A stretch of 50,236 nt of DNA, taken from NCBI GenBank assembly GCA_023212645.1, contig JALBYC010000045.1, positions 1 through 50,236 of the forward strand, given 5' to 3'. The notes beneath the pieces are model-generated. The model was not told the DNA's origin. It saw nothing but the letters and a program-made list of their open reading frames with translations, and did no database searches. Of this stretch, positions 10,403 through 19,818 are shown piece by piece (position 1 is the first letter of the stretch; every line of letters starts with the position of its first letter). This stretch comes from Farysia itapuensis (Eukaryota; Basidiomycota; Ustilaginomycetes; Ustilaginales; Ustilaginaceae). A program made the translations under genes and the position numbers.

Positions 10403-11929
10403 ATGGCAAACACACTCAGATCAGCTGCAGCCTTCAAGGCAGTCGCTCGCTATGAGGCATCTGCATCTCGATCAATGTCCACAAGGGCGGCAGCAGCAGC
10501 AGCTGCTGCTGTGCCAAAGTCCATGGCGGGACAAAAGCGAAACTACGCCTCGCCCACTTCTCCAAACTCGATGGCAACGCCGATCGACGTAGCTCAGCCA
10601 AACGTGCGAGCCGGTGTCGGCAGTAGGCAGGGCTCAGGCAACAACCTTCTCAGCGATATCATTGCCTCTGCGCCCAAACACTCGACGACCACGCGTCCCA
10701 TCTACCTTGACGCTCAAGCTACCACACCCGTCGACCCTCGAGTGGTTGACAAGATGATGCCCTACATGACGAATCAGTACGGTAATCCACACTCCAAGAC
10801 ACACGCCTACGGATGGGAGTCGGAGAAAGGCGTCGAGGAGGGCCGAGAGCACATTGCAAATCTCATTGGTGCAGACGCCAAGGAAATCATCTTTACCTCG
10901 GGCGCCACCGAGTCCAACAACATGGCCATCAAGGGCGTCGCCCACTTTTACAAGTCCAAAAAGAACCATATCATCACCACCCAGACCGAGCACAAGTGTG
11001 TGCTTGACTCGTGCCGACGTCTGCAAGAGGAAGGATTCGAGGTCACCTACTTGCCCGTTGGCCCCAACGGTCTGATCGATATCAAGGATTTGGAAGCCGC
11101 ACTGCGACCAACGACATCGCTCGTGTCCATCATGACGGTCAACAACGAGATTGGCGTCATTCAGCCCATCAAGGAGATCGGACAGCTGCTCAAAACAAAG
11201 GGCGCTCAGCTGGCCAGGGACGCCAAGCTGACCGGCAAGCCTTTCTTCCACACCGACGCAGCACAGGCCGTGGGCAAGATTCCACTGGATGTCAACGAGC
11301 TTGGCGTGGATCTCATGAGCCTTTCGAGCCACAAGCTGTACGGACCCATGGGCATTGGCGCCTGCTTTGTCCGACGTCGACCTCGTGTGCGTCTGGAGCC
11401 ACTGATCAACGGTGGTGGACAGGAACGAGGACTGCGCTCCGGCACTCTTGCACCGCAGCTGATTGCCGGATTCGGTGAAGCGGCCCGTCTGGCCAAGCAA
11501 GAACTTGCTTACGACCATGCGCACATCAAGATGCTCTCGCAGCGTCTGCGCAGCAAGCTCGAGTCGGAAATCTCGCACGTACTCTTCAACGGCGACCAAC
11601 ATGGATACCCAGGCTGCCTCAATCTCACGTTCCAGTACGTTGAAGGCGAGTCCCTGCTGATGGCGCTCAAGGACATCTGTCTGTCCTCAGGCTCAGCATG
11701 CACTTCGGCCTCGCTTGAGCCGTCGTATGTACTGCGCGCGCTGGGTCTGGACGACGAGAACGCACACTCTTCTCTCCGCTTCGGCATCGGTCGCTTCACC
11801 ACTGAAGAAGAAGTGGACTACGTTGCCGAAAAGATCATCAAGGTCGTCACCAAGCTGCGTGAGATGAGTCCTCTCTGGGAAATGGTTCAGGAAGGTATCG
11901 ATCTCAAGACAATCGAATGGTCCGGATGA
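10403..11929 (+). CDS. NFS1: cysteine desulfurase, mitochondrial (Nfs1)
   Basis: Single exon, 508 residues, close to yeast Nfs1. The first ~95 residues are a long basic, Ser/Ala-rich leader (with an eight-alanine run) fitting a mitochondrial presequence. The class V aminotransferase fold begins at [15 protein letters not shown] (about residue 98). Visible hallmarks are the cofactor-binding [10 protein letters not shown], the Schiff-base lysine in LSSHKLYGP (Lys311) and the sulfur-carrying cysteine in [10 protein letters not shown] (Cys433) on the mobile loop. The enzyme takes sulfur from L-cysteine and passes it as persulfide to the ISU scaffold in the matrix, with ISD11 and acyl carrier protein as partners. 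It supplies all cellular Fe-S clusters and tRNA thiolation. Long antisense ORFs over it are shadows of its codon bias. Confidence 0.97.
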   Translation: MANTLRSAAAFKAVARYEASASRSMSTRAAAAAAAAVPKSMAGQKRNYASPTSPNSMATPIDVAQPNVRAGVGSRQGSGNNLLSDIIASAPKHSTTTRPIYLDAQATTPVDPRVVDKMMPYMTNQYGNPHSKTHAYGWESEKGVEEGREHIANLIGADAKEIIFTSGATESNNMAIKGVAHFYKSKKNHIITTQTEHKCVLDSCRRLQEEGFEVTYLPVGPNGLIDIKDLEAALRPTTSLVSIMTVNNEIGVIQPIKEIGQLLKTKGAQLARDAKLTGKPFFHTDAAQAVGKIPLDVNELGVDLMSLSSHKLYGPMGIGACFVRRRPRVRLEPLINGGGQERGLRSGTLAPQLIAGFGEAARLAKQELAYDHAHIKMLSQRLRSKLESEISHVLFNGDQHGYPGCLNLTFQYVEGESLLMALKDICLSSGSACTSASLEPSYVLRALGLDDENAHSSLRFGIGRFTTEEEVDYVAEKIIKVVTKLREMSPLWEMVQEGIDLKTIEWSG

Positions 11930-12784
11930 TTGCACTCTTCTCTTTGTAAAATTAGTCTGCTCCCTGTTGCACCTCAAGTAAAGGCGTTGAAACTCCCCCC
12001 AATGATGTGAGCAGCGCAGGCTGGAAACAAGTTTTGATGGAGGGCGTGCTTGTTATCACGGCGATACACGGACGAGTCTAAATTTTGATAAATCAGTTCG
12101 GCTAATGCCCCCCAAAAACGGGAGAGGGCATGAAATGACAGGCTCGGGCATTTCAAGTGGCCGCGATGTGATGTAAAGCTACCTAAATCGCCGGCAGCAA
12201 AAGGCGACAGGTTTTAAAGCTGTTGCTTCCGTTTTGCGATGTGTGATTTGACCCTTGGTCGTGCGTGCATGCATGCACAAGGCGAGCCGTGCACACGATG
12301 ATGGAATGCCAAGAGCGCCGTGGCCGCGTGATGTCCCGGCGTGTGTGGACTTACGTGTACGCTAGTCTTTACTAGTAAGAAAAGGAAAAAAAAAAGGTTT
12401 CGGAGTCTTTGGTCCGAATTTCACGCGCGTACTGTGCCTGTGACGATCAGCATAAGCATACGCGGTTGGCACGCACGCTGGAAATGTGGGTCACTCAGCC
12501 CAAAAGTGTCACATTGTGGATTTTGTTTGTGAATTTCAACGGTCGATCCCCTCGGTTTCGGACGCAGACATCCGCCTACCCCTCTAGCATCACATCCTTC
12601 CTGTTCATCACTACCCGCCCATCCTCCTCTTGCTACCGTCACTTGTTGCCATTCTGTCACGCGACCTTATCGATAGAGCGACATCATACCTGCTGCGCAC
12701 ATTGCTCTCGTGACCGAACCAGAGTCATTTGGATGGCGAGCCTTGCAGTGAGCTTGTCCATCCGACAGCAATCGTTCCGGCACC
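11930..12784. other. intergenic region, promoter side of the PRM10-like gene
   Basis: About 855 bp without a recognisable gene. The first ~100 bp are AT-richer and probably carry the NFS1 3' end. A pyrimidine-rich stretch (about 12580-12660, CT-rich with many CATC/CTAC repeats) precedes the next start codon, as is common in basidiomycete promoters. No tRNA or conserved element was seen. Confidence 0.5.
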
Positions 12785-15700
12785 ATGCCTGAGGACCATC
12801 CGGCGCACGAGCGCGACAACACAGCTTCCTCCGTATCCACCACTGACTCGTCAACCTTGCCCACCGGATCTCAGGACAACCACCAGCTTCACCACGACAG
12901 CCAACATGATGACCAACACCCTGAGCAAATCCCCGAACGACCCACGTCAGCAGCAGCCTCGACTACTACCGTCATCCCATCATCGCAAAGTGGACAAGCC
13001 CAGCCACATACACGCCGAACGGGAAGAGTGCATTGGGACGGCTCTTCCAATGCTGCCAACTTTCGACGTGGTCAGCAAACGCACGGCACCACTGCTGGTC
13101 CACGCGTCACTGTTCGTGGCGCTGCAACTGCTGCAACAAAGCCAGAAGGTGGACTCAGCCTAGGCTCTGTGCGAAGGAATCACCATCCCGGCCCACTCAA
13201 TCTGGCGGAGCGTCTGACTCCCTCCTCAGAAGCACCCATGCCTCCATCCTCCGCACCAGCTGTGGCGGAGCGCAAGTCCCCTTCAACCGCTGCTCCACCG
13301 AATCAGGTCCCCATTCTCTCTCTCACAGGTGCCAAAGGTCTTGATGAACAGGGTCTTGACAATCGTGCCTTTCTCGAACTTCAGCGAGAGCTGCAGCGTC
13401 ACGAGGCACGCGGCGGCGATGATGATGTCGTGGATCAGCACTCTCGTACTGCTGCCACCGCTGATGCGCCCGACCAACTGACTCGTGCGCTCATGGATCG
13501 TGAACTGGGTCGACAGGAGCGTCGACAACGAAGAGCTGCTATGGCACGCGCCATCGAGACTCCAGGCCAATCCAACGATGTCAGCGGCACCACCACTCCA
13601 GGCTCCGTCACCACCGACAGCAGCTATGATCCAGCCAACGATTCTGATCTCGACCACATTGACTTCATTCCTGGGGAGACTGAAGGCATGCCCTCACGTG
13701 TCCGCAAACCCAAGCACGAAGCAGACGCCGAAGCTCAACCCAAAGGCTGGGCCAAACTGCGCGGCATGTTCGCCAAACCGCAGGACAATGATGAAGCAGA
13801 CCCAGAAGAAAAGGCTGAAGCTCCCAAATCACACGACCAGGGTGGTCCAACCAATTGGAAATCCGTCCCCGTCGAAACCTCTAGCGGTCTTCACACTGGC
13901 GACGGTCCACGACGCAAGCCAAACAAGTTCGAACGTCAAGCAGCCAGACTCGTCAAACAACACAAGCTCACGCAGCAAAGACAAGAGGCTCTTGATCGTA
14001 TTGGACGCTCTCACTTGCCCGACACTGGCGCTTCTACCCCAGACGAGCAAGACACTGCTATGAACATGGACGCTCGTCCAGTAGTATCTGGAGGTGTGCT
14101 CGGTAACTTGCTGCGCCTATACGAGCAGCAGCAGCGCGAGTTGCGGAGCCAGAGTGCTGGAGATACCGCTTCGGTCGGTACCCCAAGCGAGTTTCTCGAG
14201 CCCGATAGTCACATGGCTGAAATGGCTTCCCAGCCTACACCTCCCGCTACGTCAGCTGCTATGGCGTCGTCAGACTTCCGCAAAAAGATTGCAGGATACG
14301 AAAAGAGGCGCTCCTTTTCCATGGCCAATATCCCTCTCCCTTCTCCTCACCTGACCCAGACATTTGCCAAGGTGGGCAATGCCGCTGTCACCACCTCGAC
14401 CAAGGTGGTCAAGGGCGTCGCCACCGAGACTGGTATTGACACAGCCTTGGATGAGCGACCGAAAGCAGCTCGAAGTGCTGCCGGCGTGTTCGGTGCGTTG
14501 GTGGCAACTACTGGTAATCTGGTCGGTGCTGTGTCGCCGTATCATGCACAGCTCGGGCCCAATCCGAAGCGACCAGGGTTCTCGCTCGATCGATACCTGC
14601 TTCCAGAGATGAACGCAAAAACGCTCAAGCGCACTGCGCAGATTGTCGCCGACGCCGCCCCCATTCCGTACCGGCGAAGCAATGTGACGTCGCCACTGGC
14701 TTCACGTTCGCACTCGTTGCCTGGCAGTCCTGGGCACGAGCACAATGGCGATTCGACTCAGGCCAACTCGCCCAATGGCTCTGGCTACCTCACGCCCCAC
14801 AAAAAGAGGCCATCGTCCATCATGCATTTCCCTACCCGCACCATGACAGGCGGCAGCTCCGTCGACGGCAACGCTCACCGCAAACGCATGCTGCATCTAC
14901 CCAACTCCATGTCACGAGCCTGGACGCATTCCAACATCAACACGCCCGACATCAGTTCCGGCTACGGTCCAGACTACTTTGGTCCAGAGGCAGAGCAGCT
15001 GCACTCTGAGTTCCACAAGCAAGATTGGCAGCGAAAGCTAAAGCGACGTGCCAAGGACAACAAGAAGCGCAAAGAAGAAATTTTTATCACGATGCACGTT
15101 GCCGCCATCCTACAGCGTCAAGAATTTATTCTCAAACTGGCACGAGCGCTGATGATGTTTGGTGCTCCTACGCACCGAATCGAGACCCAGATCCAGCAGA
15201 CGGCACGGGTGCTCGAGATCAACTGCAAGTGCATCTACTTGCCCAATTTGATGTTGTTGGCGTTTGGCGACGATGCCACGCACACGTCCGAAACCAAATT
15301 TATCAAGCAGAGCTCGGGCCTAGATCTAACCAAGTTGACTGACATGCACACCATCTACTGGAACGTCATCCACGACAAGATTGGTGTCGAAGAGGCTTCT
15401 ACGCATCTTGATGAGCTCATGCGCCGCAAGCCGTTGATCGGACGATGGCCCATGGTGCTCATTGGCGGATTTGCATCGGCATTCATCTGTGTCGGTCCAC
15501 AGGGGTTCTCGGGTAGCTTTGTCGATGCATTGATGGCGTTCCCCTTGGGCGCCTTCCTGGTCTACTGCCAGTCGATCATTACGACGGAATTGTACAGCAA
15601 CGTGTTTGAGATTGTATTTGCCACGCTCAACTCGTTCGTTGCTGCTGCCGTGCAAAGCTCCGGCTACTTTTGCTACTCGGCCGTCGTCTCTGGCTCCATT

Positions 15701-16420
15701 GTGCTCATCTTGCCAGGATTCATTGTGCTCAGTGGCTCGCTAGAGCTGCAAGCCAAGAACTTGATCGCAGGATCGGTACGGTTGGTGTATGCCATCATCT
15801 ATTCGCTCTTTCTCGGATTCGGCATCTCGATCGGCGTATCCTTCTGGCAGCTGTTTTCGAGCAATACGGACGCTGCCGCGTTCAACTCGTGCACGTATCA
15901 GCACGGTCCAGAGTGGTGGCGCTCGGACGTGGGCGAAAAGTGGGCGATTCTCACTACGCCTGCCTATTCTGCGGCGCTGTCGTTGCGCAACCAGGCCAAA
16001 GTGACGCGCAAAGAGTTCCCAGTCATGGTGCTGATTGCTTGTGCTGGCTGGGCGTGCAATCACTTTGCCGCACGGGCAACGGCTCTGTCGGGTCGACAGG
16101 ATGTGACGTCTGCACTTGGCTCGCTCGCCGTCGGTATTTTGGCCAACACGTATGGACGCTTCTTTGACGGCCGCAGCTTTGTCGTTTCGGTGACGGGTAT
16201 TCTGTACCAGCTTCCGTCGGGTCTCTCGAATGGCGGCGGCTTGCTCAACTTTGCCAACAACAATGACTCGAACTCGGCCTTTGCCTCGGGCTTCACCGTT
16301 GCTCAATCGCTAGTCGAAGTGGCGCTTGGGCTGACTGTAGGACTGTTCACCAGCACGGTCCTTTCCTATCTACTTGGCGGCAAACGAATGCGCAACGGCG
16401 GAGGCCTGTTCAGCTTCTAG
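12785..16420 (+). CDS. PRM10 / ThrE-like multispan membrane protein with long disordered N-terminus
   Basis: Single exon, 1211 residues. Residues 1 to about 750 are low-complexity: rich in Ser, Thr, Pro, Gln and charged residues, with many possible phosphosites and no membrane segments. From about residue 763 the conserved ThrE-N domain (DUF1212) begins (AILQRQEFILKLARALMMFGAPTHRIE region), with the expected NLMLLAFGDD-like beta segment. It is followed from about residue 889 by roughly ten hydrophobic segments (first PMVLIGGFASAFICVGPQGF). The family includes yeast Prm10, a pheromone-regulated membrane protein of unknown function, and bacterial threonine/serine exporters. Export of amino acids is therefore possible but unproven in fungi. 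The long N-terminal extension is commonly seen in basidiomycete members. The start is the first ATG of the frame. Confidence 0.9.
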   Translation: MPEDHPAHERDNTASSVSTTDSSTLPTGSQDNHQLHHDSQHDDQHPEQIPERPTSAAASTTTVIPSSQSGQAQPHTRRTGRVHWDGSSNAANFRRGQQTHGTTAGPRVTVRGAATAATKPEGGLSLGSVRRNHHPGPLNLAERLTPSSEAPMPPSSAPAVAERKSPSTAAPPNQVPILSLTGAKGLDEQGLDNRAFLELQRELQRHEARGGDDDVVDQHSRTAATADAPDQLTRALMDRELGRQERRQRRAAMARAIETPGQSNDVSGTTTPGSVTTDSSYDPANDSDLDHIDFIPGETEGMPSRVRKPKHEADAEAQPKGWAKLRGMFAKPQDNDEADPEEKAEAPKSHDQGGPTNWKSVPVETSSGLHTGDGPRRKPNKFERQAARLVKQHKLTQQRQEALDRIGRSHLPDTGASTPDEQDTAMNMDARPVVSGGVLGNLLRLYEQQQRELRSQSAGDTASVGTPSEFLEPDSHMAEMASQPTPPATSAAMASSDFRKKIAGYEKRRSFSMANIPLPSPHLTQTFAKVGNAAVTTSTKVVKGVATETGIDTALDERPKAARSAAGVFGALVATTGNLVGAVSPYHAQLGPNPKRPGFSLDRYLLPEMNAKTLKRTAQIVADAAPIPYRRSNVTSPLASRSHSLPGSPGHEHNGDSTQANSPNGSGYLTPHKKRPSSIMHFPTRTMTGGSSVDGNAHRKRMLHLPNSMSRAWTHSNINTPDISSGYGPDYFGPEAEQLHSEFHKQDWQRKLKRRAKDNKKRKEEIFITMHVAAILQRQEFILKLARALMMFGAPTHRIETQIQQTARVLEINCKCIYLPNLMLLAFGDDATHTSETKFIKQSSGLDLTKLTDMHTIYWNVIHDKIGVEEASTHLDELMRRKPLIGRWPMVLIGGFASAFICVGPQGFSGSFVDALMAFPLGAFLVYCQSIITTELYSNVFEIVFATLNSFVAAAVQSSGYFCYSAVVSGSIVLILPGFIVLSGSLELQAKNLIAGSVRLVYAIIYSLFLGFGISIGVSFWQLFSSNTDAAAFNSCTYQHGPEWWRSDVGEKWAILTTPAYSAALSLRNQAKVTRKEFPVMVLIACAGWACNHFAARATALSGRQDVTSALGSLAVGILANTYGRFFDGRSFVVSVTGILYQLPSGLSNGGGLLNFANNNDSNSAFASGFTVAQSLVEVALGLTVGLFTSTVLSYLLGGKRMRNGGGLFSF

Positions 16421-16573
16421 TCTCCAACCCCTTTTGCACCTCTTATCTTACTACTCTCAATATTCTCTTGCATAGATCTCTCCGCATACGTTCCTTAGCA
16501 TTAGTCCCCGTTTTCATCTACAGCATATATATTAATCAGAAGTCCTTCTCCTTAGCCAGCAGGGTATATACGT

Positions 16574-16966
16574 TCAGTCCCACTGTGGATGCAGAAAGGT
16601 GGTTAGCGAGAGCAGCAATTTAGCAGCAGCAGATGTACTTACCACGACTCGTTGTGGGGCATCGTTCTCGTCGTCGCCTGCACGTGGGTTGGCACGCTGT
16701 TGTTCTAGTTGTTTACTGAGCTTTCCCTGCGTGGGTGCTCCTTTGGTTTGGGTCGACTTGATGCGTTCTTCGGCTGCCTTTGCTCTTGCCTCTCGATCTG
16801 CGTTGGTGGATGCAGTGTTGGCCTGTGCCACGGGTGCAGGATTACTTGCACCGAGACGCTGACCCTGGGACTGCGCTGGTGCTGGTTTGGCTCGAGCCGC
16901 AGCTGGTGCAGAGCCCAGTGTCTGCCCTTCTCCCTCAAATCTAGAGCTCGATTGACAGCAGCCCAT
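16574..16966 (-). CDS. small N-myristoylated protein, SVIP-like (p97/Cdc48-binding), with a 9-nt last exon
   Basis: Exon 1 is 16966-16643; a 60-nt intron (GTAAGT..CACAG, with CTAAC) is followed by a last exon of only 9 nt (16582-16574: Trp-Asp-stop), giving 110 residues. The N-terminus MGCCQSSS fits N-myristoylation at Gly2 with palmitoylated cysteines. The middle is low-complexity Ala/Pro/Gln. A charged helix at about residues 57-75 (REARAKAAEERIKSTQTKG) resembles the VCP-interacting motif of SVIP, and it is followed by LSKQLEQQRAN. SVIP-type proteins sit on ER or lysosome membranes and bind Cdc48/p97. Acyl-anchor, helix and C-terminal Trp match that plan, but the resemblance is short, so the family call is tentative. 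Without splicing the frame would add an unlikely hydrophobic tail. Confidence 0.6.
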   Translation of the reverse strand: MGCCQSSSRFEGEGQTLGSAPAAARAKPAPAQSQGQRLGASNPAPVAQANTASTNADREARAKAAEERIKSTQTKGAPTQGKLSKQLEQQRANPRAGDDENDAPQRVVVSTSAAAKLLLSLTTFLHPQWD

Positions 16967-17160
16967 GGCCTTGAGAGTGTGTGTTGGGAGACATAGGTGT
17001 GGGGGGGGAGGCTTAGTGGGACAAGTTGGAAGGGTCTGCTGACAGATGATTTGCTAAGCAGAGCTTTGATCACGTGAGGCAAATGCTTCCTTTTCGCTGT
17101 TTGCATATTCTTAGCTCAAACACACTTTCTTCCAACCTCGGGGAGCCCTATCACTACACA

Positions 17161-18107
17161 ATGGCGGCAAACGCGAAGACGGCAGCATTGCAGCTGCTAA
17201 GATCGTCAACAAGAGCAGCGTGTCGACCATCCACATCATCACTGCCCGCCACCAACACTAGAAAGTAAGTGCAATACATGACAGACGTAGCCTGCGGTAC
17301 GCTGACAGTTCTTTGGCTCCCAGTGTTTCGTCGTCAGCATCGCGTGCGAGTATGTTGTCCAGTATCAGAGATCGCTTGACCAACATGGCACTCGGATCCA
17401 ACTATACAAAGATGAAGAAACGTGGCGGTTTGCTGCCGGAGGAGAAAGAAGAGCAAGATCGTCAACGACAGAGAGACGCTGCTATGGCATCCTTCTCTTC
17501 CGACGGCACGCCCTTGATTGAAGACGTCGACGCTTTGCCCGCCACACAACAACAGGCGCAGCTTAGACAGAGGATCTCGGCCAAGATCGAAGCACGACAG
17601 GCACGCAAGCGCTACAACGCAAAAGATCCCGTTACGGGCGCTGCGCTTGAACACAAGTACAGCACCGCCTGCTTCAAAATCAGCCCACAGAAACTCACCA
17701 TGCTGGCACATCAGATCTCGGGGCATCCCATCGACTATGCGATTCTGCAGATGCAGTTCTCACCCAAACGCGCCTCGAAACGGATCTTGAGCACCTTGGC
17801 GCTGGCCCGTGATCACGCCGCTGCAAAAGGCATGCACGTCCCCCGCCTCATTGTCAGCGAAGCATGGGTCAACAAGGGCCAGTTCTTGAAACGCATCGAG
17901 ATTAAGGGTCGTGGACGGTTCGGGTTCAGACATCACCCATCTGCACGTCTCAACATTATCCTGCGATACGGCAAGACGTACGCCGAAAAGGAAGTCGAGA
18001 CCCTCGCAAACGCGCGCAAACGAGTCAGATCTATCGGCACAGGCGGCATCACACGCACGAACAAGCCCATCGTCAACCAGTTTCAACGCCCCGGCTGGCA
18101 GTGGTAG
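17161..18107 (+). CDS. mitochondrial large-subunit ribosomal protein uL22m
   Basis: Exon 1 is 17161-17264 and exon 2 is 17324-18107; the 59-nt intron is GTAAGT..CCCAG. The product has 295 residues. The N-terminus (MAANAKTAALQLLRSSTRAAC) is a typical mitochondrial presequence. The L22 domain covers about residues 120-290: STACFKISPQKLTMLAHQI, PIDYAILQMQFSPKRASKRI, then a C-terminal hook region with EAWVNKGQFLKRIEIKGRG. uL22 lines the peptide exit tunnel of the mitoribosome. The ATG at 17161 is chosen because exon 2 alone has no suitable start and no presequence. The gene is divergent from the SVIP-like gene, 194 bp apart. Confidence 0.9.
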
Positions 18108-18133
18108 CTGTAAATGACATAAACCAAGGTTTT

Positions 18134-18914
18134 TTACCATGTGACGGCCTTGCGGAATTTGCGCACAGTGTGCTTGAGGTACGAGTCTCGAGGTGTCTCG
18201 GCATGTGCTTCAACGGAAAGTGGTGCGGCTACGTTTGCTGCTTCCACCCTTGTGTCGGCAATCATGCTGTGCACGTGGGCCATGTGCCGTTCTGTATCTG
18301 CTTCGAGCATCGTTTGAAGTGGCTGCTTATCTTGGCGCAGCAGACGTTCAGCTCGCCAATCACGCAGAGCCGAAACACCGTTCCACTTCCGCCACGTTTC
18401 CTTGAACCGCAACCTCCACGACAGCAGATCGGCCGGCAAAGGAGCGTAGACCAGCTTGCGAATGGGCGTCGTTTGAATGTGGTGCTGTGCGGTGCGAATG
18501 CCGTAGTGAACGGCCGCCTTGAACTCATCCGCCTGCTTTGCATCCTGCAGTGTCGCGGTCTGCGCCACGAGGTGCTTGCCCAGATGGGTGCGGACCTTGT
18601 CAGCCAGCCGCTGTGAATTTTGCGCGACAAAATCGTTGCGAAGTCTGGCAGGTTGGGCGAGTGCTTCAACAGCGATGCGATACCGAGCCCGATGCGCCTC
18701 GACGACCATATCAGCGATGCGGGTGGAGAATCTGTCGCCAGAGGTAAGTGTCGGCAACTCGAGCCACTTTACTGCCTCGGCTACCGTTGCTTCTCCCGCC
18801 AGTCCCCAGACATGCGCCGTGAAGACGAGCAGCGCCAACAGAAGCTAATGGTCCCAACCATCAGTGTCGTTCTATGTATAGCGAGATACTGTCACATACC
18901 TGTCGGACAAGCAT
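18134..18914 (-). CDS. secreted cysteine-free helical protein (candidate effector), paralogue A
   Basis: Exon 1 is just 15 nt (18914-18900, five codons); a 55-nt intron (GTATGT..TTAG) follows; exon 2 is 18844-18134. The product has 241 residues. Splicing creates a good signal peptide (MLVRQLLLALLVFTAHVWG, cleavage probably near residue 21-24). The mature part is about 218 residues, strongly helical in pattern, rich in Ala, Arg and Lys, and has no cysteine and no membrane segment. No family is recognised. It shares with its divergent neighbour a spaced pattern (Arg-Tyr, then Arg-Asn-x-Phe-Val fifteen residues on, then Arg-x-Ala) and the same exon-1 length. A secreted role at the plant or cell surface is an inference. 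Confidence 0.72.
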
Positions 18915-19120
18915 GTTTGATGAGAAAACAGCGTAGTGAAGTGAGAAGGAGAAATCGCTCCGATGTGGCTACGAATGACATACTACGGCTCTGATCTGCT
19001 TCATTCCGGCTCAATAACCCCCGTCTAGATCCGCTCAGCCGTGTATGAACCGTGTCCAAAGATATATAAGCGTGCCTGTCTACAGCTGCTGGTGTCATAC
19101 GGTCATTGTTTTCGCGCAAG
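18915..19120. promoter_or_regulatory. shared promoter of the two secreted-protein genes
   Basis: 206 bp lie between the two divergent start codons. A good TATA box (TATATAAG) lies at 19063-19070, 51 bp before the plus-strand start codon at 19121, so it serves paralogue B. No equally clear TATA element points towards paralogue A. Confidence 0.5.
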
Positions 19121-19743
19121 ATGCGGCTCTTCTCGGTAAGGTGCTGCCTTCGACAGACCAGCTTCGACCTTTCTTGCTGATGCTCTACTTCTCACAGTCG
19201 TTGTTGTGTGCTTTCATCGTAGGAGTGGCTTTTTCCCTTGCTGCTCCAGTGGCGATGTCACCTGTGGCTTCAGCGTCGGCCCCGCCTAATGGCGAGCTGC
19301 TACAGTTGCCAGCACCGACTTTCTTCCGCGTCTGGACACAGCAACACGCTGCACTCGATAATCCCACCAATCAACCTGCAAACATCTTGAGCCGCCTGCG
19401 TTGGGCGCATGACCGGAGTCAGCTCCAGTCAATCATGTACGAGTATGCTGCGGTGCAGTTCAACCGTCGCTACGATGCCGTGTTTGACGCGGTGACGCTG
19501 GAGATGCCGACGCGCAACATCTTTGTACGCACCGCGCGCACTCGGCAGCGTATCGCCACGGAACTCGCGCGCGAATCTGAGCAGGCCAATACCATGGTTC
19601 GCGCCTGGATCCACAGCAAAAATGCCGACGCAGCCTTCCTCCCCGCCCTCGAGCAGAGTATCGCCCTATACCGGCAGCACTTGGCCGTCTTCACCGGCAA
19701 ATCAGTCGACTGGATCAACGAAGCTGCTCACAAACTGCACTAG
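19121..19743 (+). CDS. secreted cysteine-free helical protein (candidate effector), paralogue B
   Basis: Exon 1 is 15 nt (19121-19135, MRLFS), intron 19136-19197 (62 nt, GTAAGG..CACAG), exon 2 is 19198-19743. The product has 186 residues. The spliced N-terminus MRLFSSLLCAFIVGVAFSLA is a signal peptide. After a Pro/Ala/Ser-rich linker, a helical region follows with RRYDAVFDAV and, fifteen residues after the Arg-Tyr, RNIFV, then RQRIA. These match paralogue A in order and in the Arg-Tyr to Arg-Asn spacing. The mature protein has no cysteines. The open frame alone lacks an acceptable start codon near the leader, which supports the split model. Function is unknown. Confidence 0.72.
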
Positions 19744-19818
19744 CATTTAGCACACTATCGTCAGTATATCAAAACCCCGTTGGTAAACCATGTCGCGAAG
19801 GGACAGAGGGAGCCGGGC

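Noticed and set aside
10634..11602. 322-codon minus-strand ORF opposite NFS1
   Set aside because: It is antisense to a clearly recognised enzyme, has no domain and is explained by third-position GC bias.
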